A stretch of 64,000 nt of DNA from Flavobacterium sp. AED (GCF_000812945.1 NZ_JSYM01000006.1:1-64000); one strand, 5' to 3'; shown: positions 33,023 to 43,737, counted from the first letter of the stretch. The notes: generated from the letters alone by a model not told the origin. Numbers and translations: made by a program.

Positions 33023-35326
33023 TTAAACAGTAACTAAATTTTCTGCTGTTACAATTATGTTTTTACCATTTACAACTATAGCTAATTCCTTGTTGCCATC
33101 TATTGAAAATGTTGTTTCCTTGTGATTTATTGCTACTTTCAGAATTTGATTTCTAAAGTTGATTTTAAAAGAATAACCGTTCCATTCTTTTGGGATTTTT
33201 GGAGAAAAATGAAGTTTGTCTTCTTTAATTCTCATTCCGCCAAAACCTTCCACGATACTCATCCAAGTTCCAGCCATTGATGTAATATGACAGCCTTCTT
33301 CTACTTCTTTGTTATAATCATCTAAATCCAGACGCGAAGTTCTCAAATAGAACGTATACGCCATATCCATTTTGTCTAATAGCGCCGCTTGAATCGAGTG
33401 CACACAAGGCGAAAGTGAACTTTCATGAACCGTAAAGGATTCGTAAAATTCAAAATTATTTTTTAGTTCTTCTTTCGAAAAATGATCTTCGAAGAAATAG
33501 AAACATTGTAAAACATCGGCTTGTTTGATATAAGGCGAGCGCAGAATTCTGTCCCAAGACCATTTTTGGTTGATTGGTCTTTGGCTTTTGTCTAAATCAG
33601 CTACGCGAACTAAATCTTTGTCTAAGAAACCGTCTTGTTGTAAGTACACATTGTGCTCTTCCGAAAAAGGGAAGTACATATTATCCGAAACTTTTTTCCA
33701 AGATTGTAATTCGGAATCCGAGATTTTTACTTTCTCAGAAATTCTTTTATGATCTGAAGGATATTCCAGCGACACTTTTTGAATTTGTTCGTAGGTATAT
33801 TCCAAACACCATTTTGCAATATAATTAGTGTAGAAATTGTTGTTTACGTTGTTCTCATATTCATTTGGACCAGTAACGCCAAGAATTACGTATTGGTTTA
33901 AATTAGTCGAGAAGTTGGCTCTTTGATGCCAAAAACGAGCAATTCCTATTAATACTTCCAGTCCTTTTTCAGGGATGTAACTGTAATCGCCAGTGTATCT
34001 GTAAAAGTTATAAATGGCAAATGCAATGGCTCCATTTCTATGAATTTCTTCAAAAGTAATTTCCCATTCGTTATGGCACTCTTCACCGTTCATGGTTACC
34101 ATTGGGTACAAAGCAGCTCCGTTAGTAAATCCTAATTTGGCAGCATTTTCAATAGCTTTGTCCAATTGATTGTAGCGATAGGTCAATAAATTTCGAGCTA
34201 CTTCCTGATCTTTGGTCGCCATATAAAACGGAATGCAATACGCTTCGGTATCCCAATAAGTAGAACCACCGTATTTCTCGCCGGTAAAACCTTTTGGTCC
34301 AATATTTAAACGGGAATCTTTTCCTAAATAGGTTTGGTTCAACTGAAAAATATTGAAACGAATTCCTTGTTGTGCTTTTACATCGCCATCAATTGTAATG
34401 TCTGACATTTCCCAAATTTTTGCCCAAGCATCAATTTGATCTTGTAACATTTGATTGTATCCTTTTGCTAATACTGATTGGATTACTTTTTCGGCAGCGG
34501 TAATTGTATTTTCATGATTCAATGAAACGGTATAACCCCCAATTTTTTGGATAGATGACTTTTGGCCTTGAGCCACAATAACATCGTAACTAAATTGAAT
34601 TTTGTCTGAAGTTGCATCAATATTTGAAGGAGAAATAGCTGTTCTTTCGCCATTAGACAAAATGCTATTTTGCATGAAAGTAGTTACTTTGAAATGTGTT
34701 TTGAACGTTTGAGCTGTAACAAAAGCTTCATTTCCAGATTTTTTTACGTCAAGCGGCTCCCAGAATTTTTCTTCCCAGTTGGCATCTTCATTGGTTACTC
34801 CAGCGTCGATATAGGGTTTGTAAATTATTTTTGAGTCTTTGTTTAAAGGGATGATTTCATAATTAATAACGCCGACTTCATCCAAAACGATAGAAAGAAA
34901 ACGACGAATATTTACCGAAATTTCCGTTCCGTTTTTCAAAGTCGCTTCAAAAGAACGATTGTACCAACCTTCTTTCATATTCAATTCACGGCGAAAGTTT
35001 TTGACTTCTGAACAGGTATTCAAGTCCAATTTTTCTCCGTTGATTTCGATATCAATTCCAATCCAGTTTGGAGCGTTTAAAACTTTGGCGAAATATTCAG
35101 GATACCCGTTTTTCCACCAGCCCACTTTGGTTTTATCCGGATAATAAATTCCGGCAATATAACTTCCCTGGAATGTTTCTCCAGTATAGGTTTCTTCAAA
35201 ATTAGCACGTTGTCCCATCGCCCCGTTACCAATACTGAACAGACTTTCAGATGATTTTACGCTTTCTACATCAAATCCTTCTTCTATGATAGACCAATTG
35301 TCTGGTTTTATATAATCTTGGTTCAT
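33023..35326 (-). CDS. GH65 disaccharide phosphorylase (maltose phosphorylase-like)
   Basis: A 767-residue cytoplasmic protein without a signal peptide. N-terminal beta-sandwich (FSIGNGAMGQRANFEE), then an (alpha/alpha)6 barrel with the catalytic acid in NGEECHNEWEITFEEIHRNGA near residue 415 and GVTGPNEYENNVNNN, then a C-terminal beta domain. GH65 phosphorolyses maltose (or kojibiose/trehalose) to glucose and beta-glucose-1-phosphate. The adjacent beta-phosphoglucomutase gene supports this activity and the maltodextrin locus supports maltose as substrate. Confidence 0.93.
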   Translation of the reverse strand: MNQDYIKPDNWSIIEEGFDVESVKSSESLFSIGNGAMGQRANFEETYTGETFQGSYIAGIYYPDKTKVGWWKNGYPEYFAKVLNAPNWIGIDIEINGEKLDLNTCSEVKNFRRELNMKEGWYNRSFEATLKNGTEISVNIRRFLSIVLDEVGVINYEIIPLNKDSKIIYKPYIDAGVTNEDANWEEKFWEPLDVKKSGNEAFVTAQTFKTHFKVTTFMQNSILSNGERTAISPSNIDATSDKIQFSYDVIVAQGQKSSIQKIGGYTVSLNHENTITAAEKVIQSVLAKGYNQMLQDQIDAWAKIWEMSDITIDGDVKAQQGIRFNIFQLNQTYLGKDSRLNIGPKGFTGEKYGGSTYWDTEAYCIPFYMATKDQEVARNLLTYRYNQLDKAIENAAKLGFTNGAALYPMVTMNGEECHNEWEITFEEIHRNGAIAFAIYNFYRYTGDYSYIPEKGLEVLIGIARFWHQRANFSTNLNQYVILGVTGPNEYENNVNNNFYTNYIAKWCLEYTYEQIQKVSLEYPSDHKRISEKVKISDSELQSWKKVSDNMYFPFSEEHNVYLQQDGFLDKDLVRVADLDKSQRPINQKWSWDRILRSPYIKQADVLQCFYFFEDHFSKEELKNNFEFYESFTVHESSLSPCVHSIQAALLDKMDMAYTFYLRTSRLDLDDYNKEVEEGCHITSMAGTWMSIVEGFGGMRIKEDKLHFSPKIPKEWNGYSFKINFRNQILKVAINHKETTFSIDGNKELAIVVNGKNIIVTAENLVTV

Positions 35327-35432
35327 TTTTTCCTTTGTTTAAAGTTTAAAAAGTGTAAGGATGAGAAGTTTAAAGTTGTTTGGTTTTTTTCTCAATTTGT
35401 CTAGCCTCTCGTTTCTTTTTATTCTATCTTTT

Positions 35433-36101
35433 TTATTTTTTAATTAAATCTTCTATGAAGTTGGTGTCTATTTCCGTAAAATCTTTAAAGATGTATTTAG
35501 CTTCGTGCAGTACTGTTGCTGAACCGATTCCTATACTCGTCATTTTTCCAATATTAGCCGCTTGAACTCCAGCAACTGAATCTTCAAAAACAATAGCGTC
35601 TTCTGGATTTCTATTTAATAATTGAGCTGCAATCAAGAAAACTTCTGGATCTGGTTTTGCATTAGTAACATCATTTCCATCTACAATAGCATCAAAATAG
35701 GAAAGTATTCCTGTTTTTTCTAAAATTGGTCTCGCATTTTTACTGGCAGAACCCAATGCGATTGGTTGGCCATTTTCTTTTAGAAATTGCAAAACTGGAA
35801 AAACCCCCGGAAGAATTTCGCTTTCGTTCATGTCAACCAAATAGGATAAATATTCCTCATTTTTTTGAACTAACCATCTGTCTTTGTCTTCTTGCGAAGC
35901 TTCCACTTTTCCTAATTCTAATATAATATCCAAAGAACGCACGCGGCTGACTCCTTTTAATAATTCGTTGTGTTCCAGTGTGAAATCAATATTTAATTCA
36001 TTTGCGATTTTTTGCCAAGCTAAATAATGATATTTTGCTGTGTCTACAATCACTCCGTCTAGGTCAAATATGAATGCTTTTTTATTATTCATGAATTTCA
36101 A
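35433..36101 (-). CDS. pgmB: beta-phosphoglucomutase
   Basis: A 222-residue HAD phosphatase-fold mutase: nucleophile and acid/base in FDLDGVIVDTAKYHYLAW (Asp13 and Asp15), LGSASKNA (motif II) near residue 116, and AKPDPEVFL with EDSVAGVQAA (motifs III and IV). It converts beta-glucose-1-phosphate from the GH65 enzyme to glucose-6-phosphate. Its start overlaps the end of the MFS gene by 17 bp. ATG at 36092 is an alternative start. Confidence 0.95.
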   Translation of the reverse strand: MKFMNNKKAFIFDLDGVIVDTAKYHYLAWQKIANELNIDFTLEHNELLKGVSRVRSLDIILELGKVEASQEDKDRWLVQKNEEYLSYLVDMNESEILPGVFPVLQFLKENGQPIALGSASKNARPILEKTGILSYFDAIVDGNDVTNAKPDPEVFLIAAQLLNRNPEDAIVFEDSVAGVQAANIGKMTSIGIGSATVLHEAKYIFKDFTEIDTNFIEDLIKK

Positions 36102-37605
36102 TTTTTGTTCTGTTGTTTACTCTAAGTGTAAGCAAACCGGCAAATATCATTGATACGCCGCCAATTAATAATGCGTAAATAGGTTCGTTTTGAAAAAATT
36201 GTTTAACAACAAAACCAAGGATTGTTGCAGCAACAATTTGAGGAATAACTACAAAAAAGTTAAAAACTCCCATGTAATATCCCATTTTTGCAGCGGGTAA
36301 AGCGCCTGATAACATGGCGTAAGGCATTGATAAAATACTTGCCCATGCGATACCAACTCCTATCATTGGAACTAATAGTAAATATTTGTCTCCAATAAAA
36401 TAAATAGAAAGCAATCCTACACCTCCTGAGCACAATGCCAGTAAATGCGTATATCGAACGCCTACTTTTTTTGCAATAACCGGCAATAAAAAAGCGACTG
36501 CGGCTGCTACTCCGTTATAAACAGTAAAAAGTACCGAAACCCAGTCAGCAGCATCATTGTATATTTTAGAGGTCGTATCAGTTGTTCCAAAAATATGTTG
36601 TGTAACTGCTTGCGTAGTATAAATCCACATGGAGAAAAGCGCAAACCAAGAAAAGAATTGAACCCAAGCCAATTTTTTCATTGTGGCGGGCATGTTCAAT
36701 AAATCGGTCATGATGATAGTGAACCCATTTTTTATTTGGATAATTCTAAGTCTGGAGGTAATCATGAATAAAATTCCAATCAGAATTAACCCAACAAATA
36801 AAATATAGAGTTCTTTAGTAAGCCCGTTTTCGTAAATTATAAATGAAATAATGCTTCCTAGCAAAGTCATTAGAAATCCTAAAGTGAATTGTCTTTTGAT
36901 ATTCGCTTTTGATTCAAACTCGGTTTCAATTGGCGCTATCTCTTTGGAATCTTTATCTTTTTGTTCAAAAGCTTGCAATTCTTCAGGAGAATATTCAGTA
37001 GATTTAAAAATAGTCCACAATACAGCCAGTAGAAAAACAATCCCTCCTATATAAAAGGACCATTTTACAGAATCAGGAATGATACCTTCTGCAGCAGTAT
37101 TGCTTACGCCAAAAACATTCGTAAAAATGTAAGGCAGTAATGAACCAACAACGGCACCTAATCCAATGAAAAAACTTTGCATTGCAAAACCTAAAGTGCG
37201 CTGATTTTCGGGTAAATTATCACCTACAAAGGCACGGAATGGTTCCATCGAAATGTTGATAGAGGCATCCATCATCCATAATGTTCCAGCTGCTATCCAT
37301 AAGGATGGCGAATTGGGCATTATAAATAAAGCAACAGAGGATAAAATAGCACCTACCAGAAAATAGGGTCTGCGTCTGCCTAATTTTGTCCAGGTTCTAT
37401 CGCTAAAATAACCAATTATTGGTTGGATTATTAAACCAGTTACAGGAGCAGCAATCCATAAAATAGGGATTTCATCAACTTTTGCACCTAATGTTTCAAA
37501 AATTCTTGAAGTATTTGCGTTTTGCAGTGCAAAACCAAATTGTATTCCTAAGAAACCGAAACTCATGTTCCAAATTTGCCAGAAACTTAATTTACGCTTT
37601 TCCAT
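36085..37605 (-). CDS. MFS sugar transporter (SLC45/maltose type)
   Basis: A 506-residue, 12-helix transporter: GFLGIQFGFALQNANTSRIFETLGAK at the start, then PVTGLIIQPIIGYFSDRTWTKLGRRRPYFLVGA, which is the loop 2-3 signature of the SLC45/GPH-like sugar porters found in Bacteroidota maltose loci. A long cytoplasmic loop follows helix 6 (about 205-235). It should bring maltose or short maltodextrins into the cytoplasm for the GH65 enzyme. First gene of the operon; candidate LacI operator at 37628-37646. Confidence 0.92.
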   Translation of the reverse strand: MEKRKLSFWQIWNMSFGFLGIQFGFALQNANTSRIFETLGAKVDEIPILWIAAPVTGLIIQPIIGYFSDRTWTKLGRRRPYFLVGAILSSVALFIMPNSPSLWIAAGTLWMMDASINISMEPFRAFVGDNLPENQRTLGFAMQSFFIGLGAVVGSLLPYIFTNVFGVSNTAAEGIIPDSVKWSFYIGGIVFLLAVLWTIFKSTEYSPEELQAFEQKDKDSKEIAPIETEFESKANIKRQFTLGFLMTLLGSIISFIIYENGLTKELYILFVGLILIGILFMITSRLRIIQIKNGFTIIMTDLLNMPATMKKLAWVQFFSWFALFSMWIYTTQAVTQHIFGTTDTTSKIYNDAADWVSVLFTVYNGVAAAVAFLLPVIAKKVGVRYTHLLALCSGGVGLLSIYFIGDKYLLLVPMIGVGIAWASILSMPYAMLSGALPAAKMGYYMGVFNFFVVIPQIVAATILGFVVKQFFQNEPIYALLIGGVSMIFAGLLTLRVNNRTKIEIHE

Positions 37606-37921
37606 TATCGTAATTTAGTTATTATACGATAAGCGCTTTGCTTATCAAAACTTATCTTATTTTCGAAGTAAAAGTAAAAGTTTTGAGGGGTAAATATAAA
37701 AATTTATTCTAATTTTTTACTTTTTAGAAACAAATAAAGTAAAAGATTATCAACTACAAGGTTGTAGTAATGAATATAATAGAGAATAGACTACTTAGAT
37801 TTTTAGACTACTTGAGTTTTTTAGTCCAGAAACTTCGGAATTAGACTTGGACAAAGACGACTATATTATAGAATGCGGCATTTTGTCTAAAAATCTAACT
37901 CCTCCTAAGAAGTCTAAAAAT
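37606..37921. other. 316-bp regulatory region upstream of the maltose operon
   Basis: Between the LacI gene stop and the MFS start. Contains the candidate operator at 37628-37646 and near-identical TCTAAAAATCTAA words (37890-37925) around the LacI gene's end. No frame or RNA motif seen. Confidence 0.55.
37628..37646. promoter_or_regulatory. candidate LacI-family operator
   Basis: GATAAGC-GCTTT-GCTTATC is an inverted repeat that contains the perfect palindrome AAGCGCTT (37631-37638), which fits the AAnCGnTT core of LacI-family operators. It lies 23-41 bp before the MFS start, where a repressor would block transcription. The regulator is encoded just upstream. Confidence 0.55.
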
Positions 37922-38947
37922 CTAATTGGTCGATTCTCTTTCTATTAAATGCGTTTCAATTACTTCTGTTTTATAATTTTCTGCTTCATCATCGTCATGT
38001 TCTGCTTCCAATCTTTCAATAAGCATTTTTGCGGCTTTATTTCCCATCTTTATACCACTTTGGCTAACGGTTGTAATGGTTGGGGTTGAATATTTGGATA
38101 TAATTCCATCGGTAAATGCAATAACAGCCAAGTCTGTAGGGACATTCAATCCTATTTTATTTGCAGTTTTAATTATGGTTACCGCAAAAAGCTCATTTAC
38201 TGCAAAGACGGCATCAATGGCTTTGTCTTCCAATAGTTTTCCAATAGTAATTTCGCAAGTATCAACATTCTCAATTTTGATGATTAGGTTTTCGTTGAAT
38301 GGGATGTCATTATCTAATAAAGCTTTTATATAGCCATCAGTTCTTAGTTTCCCTACACTCACATAATCTACTGTGGTTACGAGTGCAATTTTCTTTCTTC
38401 CTTTGTCAATTAAACTTTGGACCGCTTCATAAGCGGCAAGCTTGTCGTCTATAATTACTTTGTCACAAAAAATTTCATTGGTTACTCTGTCAAACATAAC
38501 AACAGGCATTCCTTGATTAATGACTTCGGTAATGTGGTGAAAATCACCTTTGAATTGTGTTTCTTTTGAAAGAGACATAATGAATCCATCGATGCTTCCG
38601 TTAGCAAGCATTTCCATGTTAAGTACTTCTTTGTCAAATGAATCGTCTGATAAACAGATGATAACACTATATCCATTTTCGTTTGCAACCTGTTCGATTC
38701 CATTAATTACCGTTGAAAAGAAATGGTGGACTATTTCCGGAATAATAATCCCAATAGTTTTTGTTTTTCTGTTTTTTAAACTGAGAGCAATATTGTTGGG
38801 TTTATAGTGGTAAAATTTGGCAAATGCCTGAACTTTTAGTCTGGTTTCTTCCCCTATTTCGGGACTGTTTCTAAGTGATTTTGAAACGGTTGAAATGGAT
38901 ACATCAAGTTCTTTTGCAATTTGTTTAAGGGTGACCTTTCTTTTCAT
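37922..38947 (-). CDS. LacI family transcriptional regulator
   Basis: A 341-residue regulator: HTH VTLKQIAKELDVSISTVSKSLRNSPEIG at residues 4-31, hinge FYHYKPNNIALSLKNRKT, then a periplasmic-binding-protein-like effector domain (TIGIIIPEIVHHFFSTVINGIEQVA...). Placed between the catabolic operon and the divergent susC operon, it is the obvious regulator of both; the locus has no SusR or hybrid two-component gene. The effector is probably maltose or a maltodextrin by inference. Confidence 0.95.
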   Translation of the reverse strand: MKRKVTLKQIAKELDVSISTVSKSLRNSPEIGEETRLKVQAFAKFYHYKPNNIALSLKNRKTKTIGIIIPEIVHHFFSTVINGIEQVANENGYSVIICLSDDSFDKEVLNMEMLANGSIDGFIMSLSKETQFKGDFHHITEVINQGMPVVMFDRVTNEIFCDKVIIDDKLAAYEAVQSLIDKGRKKIALVTTVDYVSVGKLRTDGYIKALLDNDIPFNENLIIKIENVDTCEITIGKLLEDKAIDAVFAVNELFAVTIIKTANKIGLNVPTDLAVIAFTDGIISKYSTPTITTVSQSGIKMGNKAAKMLIERLEAEHDDDEAENYKTEVIETHLIERESTN

Positions 38948-39181
38948 GATAGTGGTATTGTAATATTCAATTCGTAATAAAGATAAGATTTTTTTTTATT
39001 TATTGTAATTTTCTCAGTAAATGTCAATAAAAAACACAAAGTTTTCAACACTACCACGTTTTCGTAAGCCAATTGAAAAGTGCTTCTGTCGGACACGTTA
39101 ATATTTATCTAATTTTGAAATTCGAAGTAAAATTAAAATTTAATAAAACAACCAAAATTCAAATTAATTTAAACAAAAAGT

Positions 39182-42124
39182 ATGAAAACAATTTATAAAA
39201 AGTTGTTATTTTTATTACTGTTACTACCTTTTAGTATTCTGGCTCAGAATACTCTCAATGGTGTTGTTCTTGACAAAGTATCAGGACAGCCCATTCCTGG
39301 AGTAAATGTAAATGTACAAGGCGCTTCAAATGGCGTTTCAACAGATTTTGACGGTAAATATCAGTTATCAAATGTTAAGAAAGGCGATAAAGTCGTTTTT
39401 TCTTTTATTGGTTACAAAAATACTGTTGTTAATTTTGATTCCCAAAAAGCATTAAGTGTTTCTTTGGAAGAAGATTCAAATCAACTTAAAGAAGTAGTAA
39501 TTCAAGTGGGTTACGGTACCGTTAAGAAAAAAGATGCAACAGGAGCAGTTACTGTATTGACATCAAAAGATTTTAATAAAGGACCGGTTACCTCTGCGGA
39601 TCAAATGATTCAAGGAAAAGTAGCGGGATTACAAATCATTAATGGCGGTGGATCTCCAGGTGTAGATCCTGTTATTAGAATTAGAAGTGGGTCTTCCTTA
39701 TCAGCAAATAATGATCCTTTGTATGTTATTGATGGGATTCCAGTTGCAAATGGTGGCGTAGAAGGTGGTAGAAATCCATTAGCAACTATTAATCAAAATA
39801 ATATAGAATCTATTTCGGTATTGAAAGATGCTTCTGCAACGGCTATTTATGGTTCTCGTGCTTCAAATGGGGTAATCATTATTACTACCAAAAAAGGAAA
39901 ATCAGGCGAATTAAAAGTAAGTTATAATGCAAATCTTCAAGTTTCTGAAATTACGAAGAAAGTAGATGCTTTATCAAGTACACAATTCAGAGATTTTGTG
40001 GCAGCTAATGGTAATGCTGCGCAACAAGCATTAGTGGGTGCTGCTAACACAGATTGGCAGAAAGAAATATACAGAACCGCTATTGGTACTGATCATAATA
40101 TCGCATTAAGTGGTGGTACTGATAATGTAGTTTATAGAGCCTCTGTAGGATATGCTAATTTGAGTGGTATCTTGAAAAGAGATAATGTAGAGAGAACAAC
40201 TTTAGGCGCTAACGTTACGGGTAATTTCTTAGACAAACATTTAAAAATTGAGTTTAATAATAATACCTCTTTAATCAACAGTAATTACAGTAATAATGGT
40301 GCTATAGGTGGAGCTGTTGGTTTTGATCCAACTCAGCCTGTAAGAAATGCAGATGGTACTTACTTTCAATGGTTGACTTCACCTACAGAGATTAATCAAT
40401 TAGCGGGTGTGAATCCAGTTTCTCTAATTGAGCAACAGAATAATTATGGTGGTTTTTATAGAAGTCTTGGAAATGTACAAGTAGATTATAAAATGCATTT
40501 TCTGCCAGAATTGAAAGCAGTTGCTAATTTTGGTTACGATGAAATGAGTGGAACCGGTTATGGTAATACAGCAGCTGATTACCGTAATGGTCTTAAAGGT
40601 TCTGGATATAATAATTCGTATAAAAATATTGAATCCAGAAATAATAAGTTAATGGATTTGTATTTAAACTACAACAAAAAAATAGAATCAATCGCTACAC
40701 AATTTGATGTAACTGGTGGGTATTCTTATCAAGATTTTAAAGAATCTAAACATAAGTCAGGTTATAATTTTGAAAATAACCTTACTACAGAAGAATTATT
40801 TACTCCAACTCGTATTAATTTGCAATCTTTTTTTGCAAGAACCAATATAACGATTGCGGATAAGTATTTAGTAACGATGTCGTATAGACGTGATGGAACT
40901 TCAAGATTCACACCTGAATATCGTTGGTCAAATTTCCCTGCAGTAGCTGTAGCTTGGAAAGTGAATGAAGAAAATTTCTTGAAAGATGTAACTACTATTT
41001 CTAGTTTAAAACTGAGAGGTGGTTGGGGTATTACAGGACAACAAAATATTGGGAATCCATATCCTTCCATTCCGTTGTATTTAGCTTCAAACAGTGCCGC
41101 GCAATACCAATTAGGAAACACTTTCTATACAACATATAGACCACAACCTTACAATAGTAATCTAAAATGGGAACAGACGACTACCGTTAATGCAGGAGTT
41201 GATTTTGGACTTTTTAATAACAGAATTACAGGTACAATTGATGCGTATCAAAGAACCACTAAAGATTTATTGTTATTCACAGATAATCCAGCATTTTTTG
41301 GATTCTCAAATGCAGACAATTATAATATTGGTACAATAGACAATAAAGGGATTGAATTGGCGGCAGAAGTAGTACCCGTAAGAACAGCTAATTTAGAATG
41401 GACTATAGGTGGTAATATTACTTTCCAAGACTCTAAAATCACTAAATTAACTACAACTCAGGACAACACTCCAGGAATTACTGACGTAGGAGGTATTGAT
41501 GGAGGAACAGGTAACTATATTCAAAATCACCAAGTAGGATATTCTCCCAATACTTTCTTAGTTTATGAACAAGCTTATGGAGCTGATGGGAAACCACTTG
41601 ACGGGATTTTTATAGATAGAAATAAAGATGGTGTTGTGAATGCGGATGATAAATACCGTTTCCATAAGCCGGCAGCCGATGTGTTTTATGCATTTAATAC
41701 AAGTGTTACCTATAAAAATTGGGACATGGGAATGAATTGGAGAGGATCTTGGGGTAATTTTAATTACAACAACGTAGATTCTAATAAAGGAGTTTACAAT
41801 AATGTATTAACAAGAAATACCGATTTGAATAACGGAGTTGCTAATCTTTTAGAAACAGGTTTTGCTAAATCAAATGATTTGCAACTGCATTCTGATTATT
41901 ATATTCAAAATGCTTCTTTTATCAGGTTAGATAATGTAAGTGTTGGGTATACTTTTAATCAAAAACCAAATTCAAGCTCATTAGTTAAATTAACATTAGC
42001 TGCTCAAAACGTTCTTATCATTACTAAATATAGTGGATTAGATCCTGAGATTTCTGGGGGTATAGATAAAAATTTATATCCAAGACCTATTACTTTCACT
42101 TTAGGGCTAAACGTTAATTTCTAA
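39182..42124 (+). CDS. susC: SusC/RagA-type TonB-dependent maltodextrin transporter
   Basis: A 980-residue outer-membrane receptor: signal peptide (1-21), CarboxypepD_reg domain (about 24-105: GVVLDKVSGQPIPGVNVNVQG), plug with NDPLYVIDGIPVANG and SVLKDASATAIYGSRASNGVIIITTKKG (about 115-240), then the 22-strand barrel ending with aromatic-type terminus NVNF. Takes oligosaccharides across the outer membrane using TonB energy, with SusD as lid. Divergent from lacI; a TAATTTTG box lies at 39110-39117. Gene symbol by analogy with the Bacteroides starch system. Confidence 0.95.
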   Translation: MKTIYKKLLFLLLLLPFSILAQNTLNGVVLDKVSGQPIPGVNVNVQGASNGVSTDFDGKYQLSNVKKGDKVVFSFIGYKNTVVNFDSQKALSVSLEEDSNQLKEVVIQVGYGTVKKKDATGAVTVLTSKDFNKGPVTSADQMIQGKVAGLQIINGGGSPGVDPVIRIRSGSSLSANNDPLYVIDGIPVANGGVEGGRNPLATINQNNIESISVLKDASATAIYGSRASNGVIIITTKKGKSGELKVSYNANLQVSEITKKVDALSSTQFRDFVAANGNAAQQALVGAANTDWQKEIYRTAIGTDHNIALSGGTDNVVYRASVGYANLSGILKRDNVERTTLGANVTGNFLDKHLKIEFNNNTSLINSNYSNNGAIGGAVGFDPTQPVRNADGTYFQWLTSPTEINQLAGVNPVSLIEQQNNYGGFYRSLGNVQVDYKMHFLPELKAVANFGYDEMSGTGYGNTAADYRNGLKGSGYNNSYKNIESRNNKLMDLYLNYNKKIESIATQFDVTGGYSYQDFKESKHKSGYNFENNLTTEELFTPTRINLQSFFARTNITIADKYLVTMSYRRDGTSRFTPEYRWSNFPAVAVAWKVNEENFLKDVTTISSLKLRGGWGITGQQNIGNPYPSIPLYLASNSAAQYQLGNTFYTTYRPQPYNSNLKWEQTTTVNAGVDFGLFNNRITGTIDAYQRTTKDLLLFTDNPAFFGFSNADNYNIGTIDNKGIELAAEVVPVRTANLEWTIGGNITFQDSKITKLTTTQDNTPGITDVGGIDGGTGNYIQNHQVGYSPNTFLVYEQAYGADGKPLDGIFIDRNKDGVVNADDKYRFHKPAADVFYAFNTSVTYKNWDMGMNWRGSWGNFNYNNVDSNKGVYNNVLTRNTDLNNGVANLLETGFAKSNDLQLHSDYYIQNASFIRLDNVSVGYTFNQKPNSSSLVKLTLAAQNVLIITKYSGLDPEISGGIDKNLYPRPITFTLGLNVNF

Positions 42125-42141
42125 TTCAAATAACAAGAAAA

Positions 42142-43737
42142 ATGAAAAATATACAAAAAAAATTATTGAGCATTTCTTTGTTACTGTTGGTGATGGTATT
42201 CCCATCATGTACAAGTGAACTAGATCAATCACCTGATACTGGATCTTCTATCCCTGGATCTGAGTTTTTTAGCACACCAGAATCCTATAAACAAAATCTA
42301 GCCAAACTATATGCTGGTTTTGCTACTTCAGGTCAACAAGGACCTGCTGGTTCACCTGACATTTCAGGTATTGATGAAGGAACAAGTCAATACATTAGAG
42401 GATACTGGATGATGCAAGAATTAACTACTGATGAAGCGGTTATTGGATGGAATGATGGAACTATCAAGGATTTTCATTCTCAGGCTTGGACGACTTCGGA
42501 TAATTTCATCAATGCAACTTTCGCTCGTTTCTCTTTTCAAATTGTAAACTGTAATGAGTTTTTGCGTCAAACTACGGATGAAAAATTAACCGCTAGGGGA
42601 ATAGATGCAACTTTGAAAGCTGAAATAGCTACTTACAGAGCAGAAGCTCGTTTCTTAAGAGCAATAACGTATTGGCATTTAATAGATACTTTTGGGGGTG
42701 GTTCTTTAGTAACCGAGGATTCTCCAACTACTTTTTATTATCCGGAATATGCTACAAGAACAGAGTTGTACAAATTTATTGATGACGAATTAACAGCGAT
42801 TACTCCATTGTTGAAAGCTCCAAAATCAAATGAGGCTTTTCGTGTGGATCAAGCAGCAGCTTGGATGTTACAAGCTAAATTGTACATGAATGCAAAAGTG
42901 TATATCGGTACAGATCATTATGTGGAAGCGGTTCCTTTAATTTCAAAAATAACAGGTTCAGCATATTCTTTACATACAAATTACAATCAATTGTTTTTGG
43001 CGGATAATGATAAAAACGGAGCTCAAAACGAATTTATATTTGCTATAGCTTTTGATGGTCTTCATACTCAAACATACGGAGGAACTACTTTCTTGACACA
43101 TGCTCCTGTTGGAGGTAGCATGAATGCGGCAAGCTTTGGAATTAATGGTGGATGGGGTGGTATTAGAACTACTGCAGCTTTTGTAGATAAGTTTGATGCA
43201 AATACTACTGATACTCGTGGACAATTCTATAAAGCTGGTCAGACTAAAGAAATTAAGGATATTAGTAATTTCACTGATGGTTATGCTATTCAAAAATTTA
43301 GAAATGTTGATGTGAATGGTAAGCAAGGTTCAGATAAAGCGGGTAACTTCTCTGATGCGGATTTTCCAATTTTTCGTTTAGCGGATGCTTATCTGATGTA
43401 TGCTGAATGTGCCGTGAGAGGTGCTGCTGGTGCTACTATTGCAAATGCAACTACTTATGTAAATGCATTGCGAACTAGAGCTAAAGGAGCTACGGTAACA
43501 CAAGGAGATTTAACATTAGATTTTATTCTTGACGAAAGAGCAAGAGAATTGCACTGGGAAGGACACAGAAGAACGGATTTAATTCGTTTTGGAAAATTTA
43601 CTGGAGGTAGTTATATCTGGCCTTGGAAAGGTGGTTCAGCATCTGGTTCACCTACGCAATCGTACAGAGATTTATTTCCTATTCCGGCAAAGGCATTAGC
43701 CACAAACCAAAAATTGCAACAAAATACTGGATATTAA
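42142..43737 (+). CDS. susD: SusD/RagB-type surface glycan-binding lipoprotein
   Basis: A 531-residue lipoprotein (lipobox VMVFPSC, Cys23) with the SusD/RagB helical core: TYRAEARFLRAITYWHLIDTFGGGSLV, TPLLKAPKSNEAFRVDQAAAWMLQAKLYMNA and the C-terminal LDFILDERARELHWEGHRRTDLIRFG. It binds alpha-glucan at the cell surface and caps SusC. Starts 17 bp after susC. Confidence 0.95.
   Translation: MKNIQKKLLSISLLLLVMVFPSCTSELDQSPDTGSSIPGSEFFSTPESYKQNLAKLYAGFATSGQQGPAGSPDISGIDEGTSQYIRGYWMMQELTTDEAVIGWNDGTIKDFHSQAWTTSDNFINATFARFSFQIVNCNEFLRQTTDEKLTARGIDATLKAEIATYRAEARFLRAITYWHLIDTFGGGSLVTEDSPTTFYYPEYATRTELYKFIDDELTAITPLLKAPKSNEAFRVDQAAAWMLQAKLYMNAKVYIGTDHYVEAVPLISKITGSAYSLHTNYNQLFLADNDKNGAQNEFIFAIAFDGLHTQTYGGTTFLTHAPVGGSMNAASFGINGGWGGIRTTAAFVDKFDANTTDTRGQFYKAGQTKEIKDISNFTDGYAIQKFRNVDVNGKQGSDKAGNFSDADFPIFRLADAYLMYAECAVRGAAGATIANATTYVNALRTRAKGATVTQGDLTLDFILDERARELHWEGHRRTDLIRFGKFTGGSYIWPWKGGSASGSPTQSYRDLFPIPAKALATNQKLQQNTGY

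Noticed and set aside
42970..43326. 118-residue minus-strand frame
   Set aside because: Antisense shadow of susD.
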